Origin: Leptospira fletcheri
GTDB taxonomy: Bacteria; Spirochaetota; Leptospiria; Leptospirales; Leptospiraceae
Length of the DNA stretch: 64,000 bases
Direction: 5' to 3'
Assembly: GCF_004769195.1 (NCBI RefSeq)
Contig: NZ_RQET01000004.1
Coordinates: forward strand, 930,001 to 994,000
Of the stretch, positions 37,224-46,017 are shown in pieces; position 1 is the first letter of the stretch, and every line of letters begins with the position of its first letter. The notes under the pieces were generated by a model. The model was not told the origin of the DNA and did no database searches. It worked only from the letters and a program-made list of their open reading frames with translations. Position numbers and translations under genes: made by a program.

Positions 37224-37622
37224 TCAGGGTTGAAAGAGCAATTCTTGTACTCTTAAGTATTTCTCGTTCCCGTCCACTAACCAACGTACAACTTCTCCTA
37301 CTCTTGCTCCCAATACGGCGCTGCCGTGCGGAGAGAATACGGAAATTTTTCCACTGGAAGGATGGGTACTTTCCCAATCCTCCGGATAGACTAGCGTGAA
37401 TTGGAATGCCTGCGCGTTCCCGAGGTCCCGTAATACGAATTTGGAATTCATCGTGATCAGATCCTCCGGAACCTTCTGCGGGTCCAGTTTCTTGGCTTTG
37501 GAAAGTTCTTTGCGCAGGCTTTCGATCACGGAAGTAGGTACGCTTTGGGGGAGTTCGGAGCTTTCCAGCGTGGAAAGGATTTTTTGATGATCCGGTTTGG
37601 ATAGAAGCCGCTTTACGCTCAT
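37224..37622 (-). CDS. GreA/GreB-like (Rnk type) RNA polymerase-binding protein
   Basis: 132 aa from ATG 37622; the frame extends to 37694 but those residues precede the natural start MSVKRLLSKPDHQK. The protein matches the Rnk-like arrangement: a short N-terminal helical part, then a GreA/GreB C-terminal FKBP-like domain with FTLVYPEDW, GKISVFSPHGSAVLGARVGEVVRW. It lacks the long coiled-coil finger of GreA. Such proteins bind RNA polymerase; the specific effect here is unknown. Confidence 0.78.
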   Translation of the reverse strand: MSVKRLLSKPDHQKILSTLESSELPQSVPTSVIESLRKELSKAKKLDPQKVPEDLITMNSKFVLRDLGNAQAFQFTLVYPEDWESTHPSSGKISVFSPHGSAVLGARVGEVVRWLVDGNEKYLRVQELLFQP

Positions 37623-37994
37623 AAAAACTTTTCGCCTCCCGGGAACGAAGAAAAAGTTAAGTCCGAAATCTACGAAAGAAGGACTTTCGTTCAAGCATTT
37701 TTCAGATTTTCCCTTTATGGATCGCCCGAACGACTCGGAAGAGACATAAAGACGGAATCTCCAATCCCTAGAGTATAAAAGGGGGAGACCTAAATATTAT
37801 AAATATTGAATGTTTTTGGAAATTCCGTTCCGGTTAATCCATTGAAAGTCCTTCCGTTTCCGGATCCCTGCGGAGATAAAAGGCCGATGCAGGCAAACTC
37901 TTCTTGGATCGCATTTTTTCGGGAAAACAAATTCCTAGAATCGGAGAAATATCACTATGCCGTAAGATGGAAGTAGGTAGAAGGGGACCGAACC
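37623..37994. other. Intergenic region, about 370 bp
   Basis: Spacer between the divergent Rnk-like gene and the gene at 37995. It contains a TATAAA/TATTATAAATATT AT-rich promoter-like patch near 37775-37805 and a 29-codon frame at 37887-37976, described separately. No RNA gene is recognised. Confidence 0.4.
37887..37976 (+). CDS. Candidate small protein or leader peptide (29 aa)
   Basis: A 29-codon frame starting at ATG 37887 with AAAGG five bases upstream and ending at TAG 37974-37976. It encodes a Trp/Phe/Lys-rich peptide (MQANSSWIAFFRENK...). It ends 18 bp before the ATG of the downstream gene, a leader-like position. Its shortness means chance cannot be excluded. Confidence 0.25.
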   Translation: MQANSSWIAFFRENKFLESEKYHYAVRWK

Positions 37995-38567
37995 ATGATA
38001 CTCACCCTTTTTTCTCAGGATCGGAATCGTCCCTTACTTCTCCTAAGATGGTTGGTTCGCTTGGTGGATCGGGAAATCCAGCCAGTTCTGGTTCTACCGA
38101 AGGGAAGTCTGGGACTAGAAGAGGGGTTAAAGCTGGGAAAACTTCTCTCGAAATTCTCTCGGCCGAACGTTCCGATTCTTCTGGGCTTCGCTGAGACCTT
38201 GGAACAAGCCGAAGCATTTTGCAAGGAAGCCAAAAAAGGAAAATTCGGCGGGACACCTTCCCGGTCGGTTCCGGTTCTGATCAACGCAACAAGGTTTCGT
38301 TCGGGGCAGAGAGGGCTGGATTTTTCCGACCAGCTCGAATTTTCCCGGAAAGACTGGGAAAGTTCTTTTCCCATCACTTGTTTTCTGGAATTCGGCAGGG
38401 ATTCTTCCCTTCTTTCCGAAGCGAGCGGGCGGACGACTCTGTTTGAGGCCTCCACTTTCGTAGCGGAAGTCGGACCGGGCAAGGTTAGGAGTCTCAAACA
38501 AGAGGGGGATGTCTCTTCTTCGGACGCTTGGACGAGCGAGGTCCTCTCTTCGCTTCGGCTGGAATAG
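37995..38567 (+). CDS. Hypothetical protein
   Basis: 190 aa. The ATG follows a GGGGA site. The N-terminus (MILTLFSQDRNRPLLLLRWLVRLV) is hydrophobic but contains charges, more like a buried beta-alpha unit than a signal peptide. Segments such as QPVLVLPKGSLGLEEGLKLG and VPILLGFAETLEQAEAF suggest an alpha/beta fold. I recognise no family. Long open frames on the opposite strand here are low-complexity shadows; this frame has the better start and codon character. Confidence 0.55.
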   Translation: MILTLFSQDRNRPLLLLRWLVRLVDREIQPVLVLPKGSLGLEEGLKLGKLLSKFSRPNVPILLGFAETLEQAEAFCKEAKKGKFGGTPSRSVPVLINATRFRSGQRGLDFSDQLEFSRKDWESSFPITCFLEFGRDSSLLSEASGRTTLFEASTFVAEVGPGKVRSLKQEGDVSSSDAWTSEVLSSLRLE

Positions 38568-38737
38568 GTTTCGGCGAAGTGAGAGCCTCTGGCGTCCTTC
38601 TCCGAGCAAAAATCCAAATCTCTTTTTCCTACTCTTAGGTGGGGGGGATTTGCTATTTTTAATTGAACTTTTTTCGATCCCGGACTTGACTGATTAAAAT
38701 TTTGCCCCCTTCCGGGGGAAGAGCAGGTTGATCTTGC

Positions 38738-39268
38738 ATGATCGAAAGACGCACGAACAAATTCGGGGAATACGGAATTTTCGCCTCGTCGCGCATAACT
38801 AAAGGGACGCTTCTTTTTAGCTACAGCGAGTGGATCGAGGACGAAGAGTTCGGCTGGAAGGTGCTATCCGTCGCCGAAGCGGAAGCACTCCCCGAGTCCG
38901 AGAAGGAAATCTTCATGAAATACGGCTATGACGTAGATTTTGGACTCGTAACCGGACCCACCGGCCCCCAGTTCGTCATTAACAACTCCAACTTCATGAA
39001 CCACTCTTGCGATCCGAATATGTGGTATGATCAGAACGATAATATCATCGCAAAGCGGGACATACGAAAAGGAGAAGAGCTGACCATCGACTACGCGAAT
39101 TTCGTAGTGAACTTCGACCAAACCTTTGAATGCCGCTGCGGAGCTCCGAATTGCCGGAAATACATTCGTAAGGACGATTGGAAGATTCTTTTGCCGGAGT
39201 ATCATCTTAACTTCCCGGCATTTATGCACAAAGAAATCAAGAAGCTCCTGGTCAAAGTTCCGGCTTGA
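38738..39268 (+). CDS. SET domain protein-lysine methyltransferase-like protein
   Basis: 176 aa. SET-domain motifs are intact: NKFGEYGIFAS at the start, NNSNFMNHSCDPN (NHSC motif, residues 88-94), GEELTIDYANF with the catalytic Tyr119, and a post-SET zinc-type cluster ECRCGAPNCRK (Cys132, 134, 139). These residues bind S-adenosylmethionine and the target lysine in eukaryotic SET enzymes. It is likely a bacterial protein methyltransferase, whose substrate is unknown. It stands alone and ends at a hairpin terminator. Confidence 0.88.
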   Translation: MIERRTNKFGEYGIFASSRITKGTLLFSYSEWIEDEEFGWKVLSVAEAEALPESEKEIFMKYGYDVDFGLVTGPTGPQFVINNSNFMNHSCDPNMWYDQNDNIIAKRDIRKGEELTIDYANFVVNFDQTFECRCGAPNCRKYIRKDDWKILLPEYHLNFPAFMHKEIKKLLVKVPA

Positions 39269-39274
39269 TCCTTC

Positions 39275-39295
39275 ACGCCCGGGTGGACCGGGCGT
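39275..39295. terminator. Hairpin terminator between SET and DUF2179 genes
   Basis: ACGCCCGG-GTGGA-CCGGGCGT: a perfect 8-bp GC stem with a 5-base loop, 6 bp after the SET stop and touching the end of the convergent gene. It can serve both directions. Confidence 0.7.
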
Positions 39296-39883
39296 TCACT
39301 TTCTGATTTTGGATTGCCTTCTCCAGAGAAGGCCGGCCAAAAATTCCCCTCCGGGCTCCTCCTTCCAAATTCCGAGGTCGCTGGTTTTCCTGGCGTTTTC
39401 GATCGTGTAAAACGCCCTCGGAGCCGTTTTTCCCAGGATTTCTAGAACATCCGGAACCTCTTTTCTGCGCAGAAAGGAAAGGATCACGGTTACCGGTCCC
39501 CGGGAGCCGAAAGCGTCCAATCGGGTGGTTCTAAAGCCGGAACGGGTCAGACTTTCGATGATATTGTCCCCATTTCCCGAAACGATGATCCGTATGAGGG
39601 AATGACCGATTGCGAGCTTTTCCTCCACGACCATTCCGAGGAAGGTTCCCGTCGCAAAACCGGCCCCGTATGCGATGTAGCAAAGTGCATTGTTCAGGTT
39701 CCGGATGATCTGAGTGATGACGATCAGCCACAAAAGGACTTCCACGAAACCCAAGGCGGCGGCTAGGATCTTTCGTTCCCGGGAGATCAGGATGATTCGG
39801 ACCGTTCCTATGCTGACATCCGTAACCCTTGCCAGATAGATTCCTAGGGGGAGGAAAACGTACTCTGAGATCCAGGGGGGCAT
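39296..39883 (-). CDS. DUF2179/UPF0316 membrane protein
   Basis: 195 aa. Three membrane segments with YLARVTDVSIGTVRIILISRE, GFVEVLLWLIVI and YIAYGAGFATGTFLGMVVEEKLAIG match the UPF0316/YebE-like family, and the C-terminal DUF2179 domain (VILSFLRRKEVPDVLEIL) follows. Family members resemble cyclic-nucleotide-linked membrane proteins, but the function is not established. The N-terminus begins at the ATG 39883. Confidence 0.82.
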   Translation of the reverse strand: MPPWISEYVFLPLGIYLARVTDVSIGTVRIILISRERKILAAALGFVEVLLWLIVITQIIRNLNNALCYIAYGAGFATGTFLGMVVEEKLAIGHSLIRIIVSGNGDNIIESLTRSGFRTTRLDAFGSRGPVTVILSFLRRKEVPDVLEILGKTAPRAFYTIENARKTSDLGIWKEEPGGEFLAGLLWRRQSKIRK

Positions 39884-39933
39884 AGAGGTTATCGAACGGG
39901 AAACCGCAGGATTCCGCCAGTAAAATTACAAGT

Positions 39934-41436
39934 TTATCTTTCCTCGGGCAGGATCCAATCCTGGGGGAAAAGGGTTTCTTTCGCCTTCATTAAGTCCCTG
40001 GTTGGGTTTACGAACGGTTTGCTTTTTCTACCGTTCAAGGAGACGGTTATATCCGCATAAACGGCAGCCTCATCTCCGGTTTTTTCTTTTTCTACCCTTC
40101 CTAGATAATGGGAAAATTGCAAAATCAGATCCGGATTGGTGCTCATCGGGATTTTTTGCCTTTCGGAAAGATAAGAATCGGCAAGGACGAAACGGACCTC
40201 ACCTGTTCTTAAATTCGCGACCCGAAAGGATGTGATCGCATTTTTTTGGGATAGCATCGTCTGCCAGGAAAAGCGCGAACCTTGTTCCGTCCATAGGACG
40301 TTTCCGGGATAAAATCTATGCCGTAGAGGGAGGAGGATCTGCGCCACAAGATATACGCCTAAGACGTACGGTCCAAGATTTACGATCCGGGAAGAACGGA
40401 GTCCCGAGAGACGAGTTCCGGCTGATTTCCCCCAACGACCCAACCCTTCGATGCGGGTCAACAGATGCAAAATAATCTGAGCGGAGTCGAACCGAAAGCG
40501 GACCGGAAGTTTTTGCCAAACGGTTCGGAATAGATTTCTGAATTCTCCGTAAGGAAAGATCCCCCGGCGTTTCAAAAAATTCCTCAGGCTCAAAGGCCAG
40601 TAGGCGGAGAGGAAGAGGGCGGATCCCCAAATCATGATCCAGGGAAATATCCCTACGGGAAAAAGTTCCCAGATCAGAATTTGGAAAAGGACGACGAAGG
40701 AGAACATCCAAGACCTGAGTTTCGGTTTTAACAACAAAAACGGGACCACTAGATCGAATAGCAGTCCCGCATAACCGAATATATATCCGGCGATCGGGGT
40801 CGCGAAAAATTTTCCGATCACAGGAAAGTCCGTGTCTCTCGCCAGCCAGATTTTGAGAGGCTGTGCTCTGACAAGCCAATCGGATTCGATTTTAGCAATC
40901 CCTCCGAAGAAATAAACGCAGGCGAATTGGAAGCGGAGCAGCCAGAGATTCCAGTTGCGTATTTTAGGGTTGGGCCATCGACCTGTTCTGTACGCTTCCA
41001 GAAAATGTCCCACGGAAAGGCAACGATCGGCCGGCAACCAGATCATGATCCAAAGCACCAGTCCGAGCAGATAGGAATGATTTAAATACAGGGCAGAGTC
41101 GATCAGGTTGAAATAAACGAATCCTAAGAAATAGATCGTAACACAAAGCCGGTACAGAATACCAAGGCAGATTCCCAAACCCGCAATCGACAGGATCCAG
41201 AAGAAAGGGTAAAGAAGCCAGGCGGGCAAAACTTCCACCCAGGAAAATCCGAAATATTTAAAATGGAATTCCGGCTCTAAGAAGAATTTTCCGACCCAAT
41301 CATTGAGGAGATACCTAAGCGAGATCGAGGTGCATAGGATTCCGAGTCCGAATCGAAACAAACCTAGGGACCAGGCGGGGGAAAAATCCGTCATTTCGGT
41401 CCGAAGCCGATCTATAAAGCCAAACTTGGTTTTCAT
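39934..41436 (-). CDS. Vitamin K-dependent gamma-glutamyl carboxylase homologue (HTTM domain)
   Basis: 500 aa, polytopic. The HTTM core motifs are present: LYLNHSYLLGL (His120) and FFGGIAKIESDWL (Lys182, Asp186), followed by GYAGLLFDLVVPFLLL and several further helices. From memory, human carboxylase has LNHNYLYGL and GVKKLDADW at the same places, with the second Lys as catalytic base; here that position appears to be kept as Lys182. The human enzyme oxidises vitamin K hydroquinone and carboxylates Glu. A Leptospira orthologue has been reported to have altered activity. A C-terminal soluble domain with WQTMLSQKNAITSFRV completes the fold. No carboxylation substrate gene is adjacent. dprA lies 12 bp upstream. 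Confidence 0.85.
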   Translation of the reverse strand: MKTKFGFIDRLRTEMTDFSPAWSLGLFRFGLGILCTSISLRYLLNDWVGKFFLEPEFHFKYFGFSWVEVLPAWLLYPFFWILSIAGLGICLGILYRLCVTIYFLGFVYFNLIDSALYLNHSYLLGLVLWIMIWLPADRCLSVGHFLEAYRTGRWPNPKIRNWNLWLLRFQFACVYFFGGIAKIESDWLVRAQPLKIWLARDTDFPVIGKFFATPIAGYIFGYAGLLFDLVVPFLLLKPKLRSWMFSFVVLFQILIWELFPVGIFPWIMIWGSALFLSAYWPLSLRNFLKRRGIFPYGEFRNLFRTVWQKLPVRFRFDSAQIILHLLTRIEGLGRWGKSAGTRLSGLRSSRIVNLGPYVLGVYLVAQILLPLRHRFYPGNVLWTEQGSRFSWQTMLSQKNAITSFRVANLRTGEVRFVLADSYLSERQKIPMSTNPDLILQFSHYLGRVEKEKTGDEAAVYADITVSLNGRKSKPFVNPTRDLMKAKETLFPQDWILPEER

Positions 41437-41448
41437 TCCTTTTTCGGC

Positions 41449-42405
41449 CTAGCCTTCCGACGTCAGATAGCCATTGCCTAAATGGATCCAGTTGTCGTCC
41501 AATGTTTCTTTCCCCAAACGGGCCAGTGTTTCAGGCAAGTCCCGGAAATCCTCGGGTAAAAGATCATCTTTGTGGAAAAATTTTTCACCCGTGTCCGAAA
41601 GTCGAGGGAACAGAAGAAGGTTTGCCCCTTCCGATATCAATTTTTTTCCACCTTCGTTACGGGTTTGTGCGGGGTGGTCGAATACATAGATTTCTCGATT
41701 TTGGGAAAGGGCGCTTGAGGCCGAGGAGATCGCGCCGCTTTTTGCGGGAGCTTCCATCAGAAATAACGTCGGGCAAATCCCGGTGATGATCCTGTTTCGC
41801 TTTGGAAACGCGTATTTGCGTACGGGAAAATCGGGCGGATATTCCGTGACGATAAGAGCCTTCGCAGTGTTCTTCATCTTCCGGAATAAAGCTCCGTTTT
41901 CCGCAGGGTATTCCTTTTCGGGGCCTGTTCCTAGAACACCTAATACGAACATTCCCGCATTTAAGGCAGCGTCCATCACTAGCGCGTCCGCTCCGAGAGC
42001 TAGTCCGGACACAAGGCCGGAGTATCCCGTTTCGGATAAAAGCGAAGGCACGGATTTGCAGGCCAACCTCGTGATCGGAGAAATCGATCTTGTCCCGACC
42101 ACCGCCGCGAGATTTTGCCCCAGAACGTTTCGGTCCCCGATGCAGAACAGATTCGGTGGAGGATCGTATATTTCTCTTAATAATTTAGGATAATCGGAAT
42201 CGTAATAGCTTAGAACGAAGCCGCCTAACTTTTCGAAGGAGATCCTGTATCGTTTCGCCTCCTCCGTTACTAAGGATCGGAGAGAGGCCGGGAGAATTTT
42301 TTCCAATTCGGAAATCGCTTCGAGTTCGGAAGGAAAACGGGAAAGTATCCTCGATCGTCCGATCAGGGAATGCAATTTAGGAGAACTGAGAGAAAGAAAA
42401 TCCAT
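41449..42405 (-). CDS. dprA: DNA-processing protein DprA
   Basis: 318 aa from ATG 42405 (the frame also offers a TTG at 42432, with no ribosome site). The Rossmann-like DprA/Smf core is clear: VVGTRSISP, SGLALGADALVMDAAL, VLGVLGTGPEKEYPAENG, FPKRNRIITGI, EAPAKSGAISSASSALSQNREIYVF and GGKKLISEGANLLL. DprA loads RecA on incoming single-stranded DNA in natural transformation and recombination. No N-terminal or C-terminal winged helix is evident. It is transcribed with the carboxylase homologue downstream (12 bp apart), a coupling I cannot explain functionally. Confidence 0.92.
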   Translation of the reverse strand: MDFLSLSSPKLHSLIGRSRILSRFPSELEAISELEKILPASLRSLVTEEAKRYRISFEKLGGFVLSYYDSDYPKLLREIYDPPPNLFCIGDRNVLGQNLAAVVGTRSISPITRLACKSVPSLLSETGYSGLVSGLALGADALVMDAALNAGMFVLGVLGTGPEKEYPAENGALFRKMKNTAKALIVTEYPPDFPVRKYAFPKRNRIITGICPTLFLMEAPAKSGAISSASSALSQNREIYVFDHPAQTRNEGGKKLISEGANLLLFPRLSDTGEKFFHKDDLLPEDFRDLPETLARLGKETLDDNWIHLGNGYLTSEG

Positions 42406-42436
42406 GCGGAGAACGGAATCTTTTTTCCGCAAAACG

Positions 42437-43312
42437 TTATTTTTCGCTCGCTTCCAACTTTTTCAGATCGCTCAGCACGTTTTTATAGGAATCGTTTTCT
42501 TCCAGATTTTCCTTGATAAATCCGTCCTTTTTCAGGCTTTCCAATGCGGACCTGATCTGCAGGTATTCCTCTTTCGCTTCCCCTATTTTGCCTGACCGGT
42601 AGAGGAAATTCGCCTTCGCAAATTTTGCGGGAACATTTCGGGGTTCCTTTCTTAAAATAGAATCCAAAAGAACGAATGCCTTGTCCTGCTCGTGAAATCC
42701 CGCCTGAATTCCTTCCCAAGACGAATCCGCCATGGAGGAATCGAAATAGATCAGGGCCAATTGGAAGGGAAATCTGGAATCCCTGGGATCCTGACGGGAA
42801 AGAGCCTGGAAAATTTCGATGGCTGCCTGCCGTCGGTTCGGTTCCCAGCCTCGGTCCTTAGAAGCGTTCGCATACGCCAATCCGGTTTCGAAGAGCAATT
42901 GTTGGTCTACGGGCATCAATAGAAGCGCCTTGTCGAAATAGGGTAGAGCCGATTCGAAAAAGTGTACGTCCGCCCCGACGACCTCGGATTTTTTACCGTT
43001 CGCTTCCTCTTGGATCGCTATATTATAATATTTAGAGGCAAGATCGTAGTCGCCGATTTTCATATAGCCTTGGGCGATTTTCCAACTGAGAGCTCCTGCA
43101 GATCTGGTTTTGGAAGCGAGTTCCCGGATTTTTTTTTCCAATTCCACGATTTCGGACTCATCCATCGAGAGCCTGCGCTTCCAAGATTCCAAGTCTTCTA
43201 CCGTAGGGGGTTTGTACGTGCTTTTGGAGGAAAATTTACTGAGATTCTTACAGGAATCGAAAGTGCCAGAGAGAAAAACGAGAAGAATGGTTATGGAGGA
43301 GAAGGTCTTCAT
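42437..43312 (-). CDS. TPR-like lipoprotein of unknown function
   Basis: 291 aa. A signal peptide ends with a relaxed lipobox (GTFDSC). The mature protein is helical, with at least three TPR-like units: AQGYMKIGDYDLASKYYNIA, ALPYFDKALLLMPVDQQLLFETGLAYA and KFAKANFLYRSGKIGEAKEEYLQI. TPR lipoproteins act as scaffolds in envelope assembly. It precedes dprA on the same strand by 31 bp and may share its transcript. Confidence 0.75.
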   Translation of the reverse strand: MKTFSSITILLVFLSGTFDSCKNLSKFSSKSTYKPPTVEDLESWKRRLSMDESEIVELEKKIRELASKTRSAGALSWKIAQGYMKIGDYDLASKYYNIAIQEEANGKKSEVVGADVHFFESALPYFDKALLLMPVDQQLLFETGLAYANASKDRGWEPNRRQAAIEIFQALSRQDPRDSRFPFQLALIYFDSSMADSSWEGIQAGFHEQDKAFVLLDSILRKEPRNVPAKFAKANFLYRSGKIGEAKEEYLQIRSALESLKKDGFIKENLEENDSYKNVLSDLKKLEASEK

Positions 43313-43489
43313 TTGAATCGAAAATACGGTGCCAAAAAATCGCGGGACGGTCTATGGAAAATCGAGCCGGACGACGGAATTTTAGAAAAAAGAAGGGAGA
43401 ACGGACTCTGTATTTGAGGTTTGTTGGAACTCCTACAGGCTGAAAAAAACTCTTGTCGGCTTGTGGTTTTTGTGGTATGGCTGCGGGGG

Positions 43490-43530
43490 TGTACCACCGC
43501 ACCGGCCCCCGCCCAGAGCAGGGTGGGGCC
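43490..43530. repeat. Intergenic hairpin repeat, copy B
   Basis: Shares TGTACCACCGCACCGGCCCCC-CCCAGAG-AGGGTGGGG with copy A (22083-22123). Here the stem GGCCCCCGCCC/GGGTGGGGCC keeps pairing through a G-U and one bulge, so the hairpin is preserved despite sequence change. A GGAACTCCTACAG motif sits 52 bp upstream (43426-43438). Translation across it gives PHPALGGGRCGGT on the minus strand, a false coding signal. Confidence 0.72.
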
Positions 43531-43628
43531 AAAGTGTGAGAAAAGTTGGAATCATAATTCCAACACCGGAGCTGGAAAAGGGAAAGGAGTTTCTTTCTTC
43601 TTTCCCTTTTCTTCCTTTCTCCCCAGAA

Positions 43629-43982
43629 TCACTCGTTGTCTTTTGAAATTCCCGCAATCACCAAGGCTCCACCTAACAATCCCAAGTCCTTTAAGAGGGC
43701 CATGAGTTCCTGTTGGTTTCCCCCCGCTGCCGGCCCTAAATGGATCAATACGATATATAAGCCTAGTAATACGGCTAAAAGAGTCGTGGCCAATTTCGTT
43801 TTTTTATTGATAAAGATGCTGGCCGCGGCCGCGATCATTGCAACGCCCGTTAAGTAAACCCAAACAACCTGAAAGGGTATATAAGAAGGTACTAATCCGG
43901 CCATTCCAGGAGCGTAAATCAGGTGAAAAATCCCGAAGATTAAAAACGGAACTGCATATAGGTACTTCCCTACGGTTTTCAT
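43629..43982 (-). CDS. DoxX-like small membrane protein
   Basis: 117 aa, four predicted membrane helices, typical of the DoxX/DoxD family. The ATG at 43982 has AGGAG ten bases upstream; a TTG two codons earlier is possible. Segments such as PFLIFGIFHLIYAPGMAGLVPSY and LVKDLGLLGGALVIAGISK-like C-terminus fit DoxX. Family functions include membrane redox handling and quinone-related roles; here it is unassigned. It faces away from the acetyltransferase gene. Confidence 0.8.
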   Translation of the reverse strand: MKTVGKYLYAVPFLIFGIFHLIYAPGMAGLVPSYIPFQVVWVYLTGVAMIAAAASIFINKKTKLATTLLAVLLGLYIVLIHLGPAAGGNQQELMALLKDLGLLGGALVIAGISKDNE

Positions 43983-44120
43983 AATCAAATTTCTCCTATG
44001 AGACTTCGCTCTCGAGTTGGAAGCGCTTCGCAGTCGATTCCGGCGGAGCTCGGAAACTTCTTCCCCAAAGCGACCGTCAATTCATATTGTTATTTTTGAC
44101 GCCTGCAAGGAGAAAACGGT

Positions 44121-44567
44121 TTGCCATTCGGAAAAAAAATAATTCCCCCACCCGGATGGCGAATTGCGGAAGAAAAAGACGTAAAATTTCTGTCCGAGTC
44201 GGAAAGGATCTGCTTTCCGGATTCTTTTTGGACTCCAATAGGAATCGCCGAACATATCGATTCGCATCCGGCCTGGGTTCGAGAGGAAACGGGTCATTTG
44301 TTCTTTCTGGATTTGGGCGAAGAAGCGGAATTGCTTCGGATCGGAATCTTTCCGGAAAAAAGAGGTTTCGGCGAGGCAAAGCGTGCGCTCTCTTATTTGT
44401 GCTCCGCTTATCCCAGAGTGTTCTTGGAAGTCGGCGCTTCCAATCTTGCGGCAAAGGGTTTGTACGTTTCCTTAGGTTTTCAGGAAATCGGAAGAAGAAA
44501 GGGTTATTATTCCTCCGGAGAAGACGCAATCCTGATGGAAAATCGCCTAACGGAAGGGCGTTCTTAA
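44121..44567 (+). CDS. GNAT family N-acetyltransferase (RimI-like)
   Basis: 148 aa with a TTG start after AAGGAG. The GNAT fold is indicated by the acetyl-CoA loop region [20 protein letters not shown] (Q/RxxGxG/A variant, here RGFGEA), and by [31 protein letters not shown], the typical C-terminal beta-alpha-beta. It most resembles RimI-type protein N-terminal acetyltransferases. The 3' end overlaps convergent ispF by 4 bp. Confidence 0.78.
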   Translation: MPFGKKIIPPPGWRIAEEKDVKFLSESERICFPDSFWTPIGIAEHIDSHPAWVREETGHLFFLDLGEEAELLRIGIFPEKRGFGEAKRALSYLCSAYPRVFLEVGASNLAAKGLYVSLGFQEIGRRKGYYSSGEDAILMENRLTEGRS

Positions 44568-45049
44568 TTCTTTTCCAATAAGACCACGCAAGCGGTGCCG
44601 ATTCCTTCTTGTCTGCCGATCGCTCCCATTTTTTCCGTTGTAGTCGCTTTGATGGAGACGCAGTCTTGCGGGAGACCCAGTAACCCGGATAAAGTCTCCT
44701 GGATACGTATTCTATGCGGAGAGATTTTCGGACGTTCCCCGATAATGGTGCAATCCGTATTGACCAATTCGAATCCTTTGCCTCTCATCAGCTCTAAGGA
44801 TTTTTCCAGGATGATTCTGGAATTCATATTCTTGAACTTAGGATCCGTGTCCGGAAAATATTGCCCTATATCTCCTAGGCCCAGGGCCCCCAAAATCGCG
44901 TCGGCTAACGCGTGTAATACTATATCCGCGTCTGAATGTCCGATCAAAGCGTATTCGGATTCTATTACGGTTCCTCCCAGGATCAGATCTCGGGAAGGAT
45001 TCAATTCTAATCGATGAAAATCTAATCCGTGACCAATGCGAAGAGTCAT
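44564..45049 (-). CDS. ispF: 2-C-methyl-D-erythritol 2,4-cyclodiphosphate synthase
   Basis: 161 aa. The fifth enzyme of the MEP isoprenoid pathway. The metal ligands are in [10 protein letters not shown] and [40 protein letters not shown], the family signature. The stop of the upstream nadA overlaps its ATG by 4 bp, so the two are co-translated. Confidence 0.95.
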   Translation of the reverse strand: MTLRIGHGLDFHRLELNPSRDLILGGTVIESEYALIGHSDADIVLHALADAILGALGLGDIGQYFPDTDPKFKNMNSRIILEKSLELMRGKGFELVNTDCTIIGERPKISPHRIRIQETLSGLLGLPQDCVSIKATTTEKMGAIGRQEGIGTACVVLLEKN

Positions 45050-46017
45050 TTATAACTGATATCCAACATTCTCTGAACCGCCATTCTTCCTTTTTCGATC
45101 ACTTCCGGATCCAACGTTATTTCGTAGCGTTCGTACAAAAGAGCATCCCGGATCTTTTCCAAGGTGATTTTCTTCATGTGAGGGCAGGTGCGGCAAGAAG
45201 AGACGAAACTTCTCTCGGGAAATTCCGCGCGTAAATTGTCTCCCATAGAACATTCCGTAACCAGAAACACATCTTTGGCCCCGGAGTCCTTAATGAATTT
45301 GGCCATCTGAGATGTGGAACCGGAGAAATCGGAGACTGCAACCACGTCTTCTTTGCATTCGGGATGGGAAATTACTGTGACTCCGGGCCATTGTCTCCGA
45401 ACGGAAAGGATATCTTCGGGAGAGTACATTTCATGAACCATGCAACGCCCGGGAAAGGAAATGATTTTCTTTTTGGTCTGGTTCCGGACATTCCCCGCCA
45501 AATATTCGTCGGGTAAAAAGATCACTTCGTCGGAATCCAACGAATTCACGATCTGGACGGCGTTTGCGGAGGTACAACAGACATCCGTTTCGGCCTTCAC
45601 CTCCGCAGTACAATTCACATAAGTGACGACCGGAATTCCAGGATATTTGGCTTTTAGGTCTTGGACGTCCTTCCGGGTAATACTTTCCGCTAGGGAACAT
45701 CCCGCTTTCAGGTCCGCAATGAGGACCTTTTTTTCGGGAGACATAAGCTTAGCGGTCTCTGCCATGAAATGAACTCCGTTAAAAAGGATGATTTCCGCCT
45801 CCGTATCCGCCGCAACCTTGCTGAGATATAAAGAATCCCCGACGATATCCGACACTCCGTGAAAAATATCGGGAGTCATGTAATTGTGACCTAAAAGAAC
45901 GGCATTCTTTTCCTTTTTGAGACGGTTGATTTCCTCAATCAAAGGGAGTTTCTCATCGATCTCGTGGCTCATATACGTAGATTCCAGTGATCTACGAATT
46001 TCTTCTGCGGTTTTCAT
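45046..46017 (-). CDS. nadA: Quinolinate synthase NadA
   Basis: 323 aa. Makes quinolinate from iminoaspartate and dihydroxyacetone phosphate for NAD synthesis. Three Cys segments that bind the [4Fe-4S] cluster are seen: [25 protein letters not shown] and [13 protein letters not shown], with [14 protein letters not shown] and HPECKEDVV. nadB is not in the window. It lies immediately upstream of ispF and divergent from lipL41. Confidence 0.95.
   Translation of the reverse strand: MKTAEEIRRSLESTYMSHEIDEKLPLIEEINRLKKEKNAVLLGHNYMTPDIFHGVSDIVGDSLYLSKVAADTEAEIILFNGVHFMAETAKLMSPEKKVLIADLKAGCSLAESITRKDVQDLKAKYPGIPVVTYVNCTAEVKAETDVCCTSANAVQIVNSLDSDEVIFLPDEYLAGNVRNQTKKKIISFPGRCMVHEMYSPEDILSVRRQWPGVTVISHPECKEDVVAVSDFSGSTSQMAKFIKDSGAKDVFLVTECSMGDNLRAEFPERSFVSSCRTCPHMKKITLEKIRDALLYERYEITLDPEVIEKGRMAVQRMLDISYK

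Noticed and set aside
38015..38617. 200-codon minus-strand frame opposite the unknown gene at 37995
   Set aside because: Ser/Arg/Pro-rich low-complexity translation without start signals; the plus-strand frame has a ribosome site and a more protein-like sequence.
43433..43657. 74-codon minus-strand frame
   Set aside because: It is generated by repeat copy B and overlaps the DoxX-like gene end.
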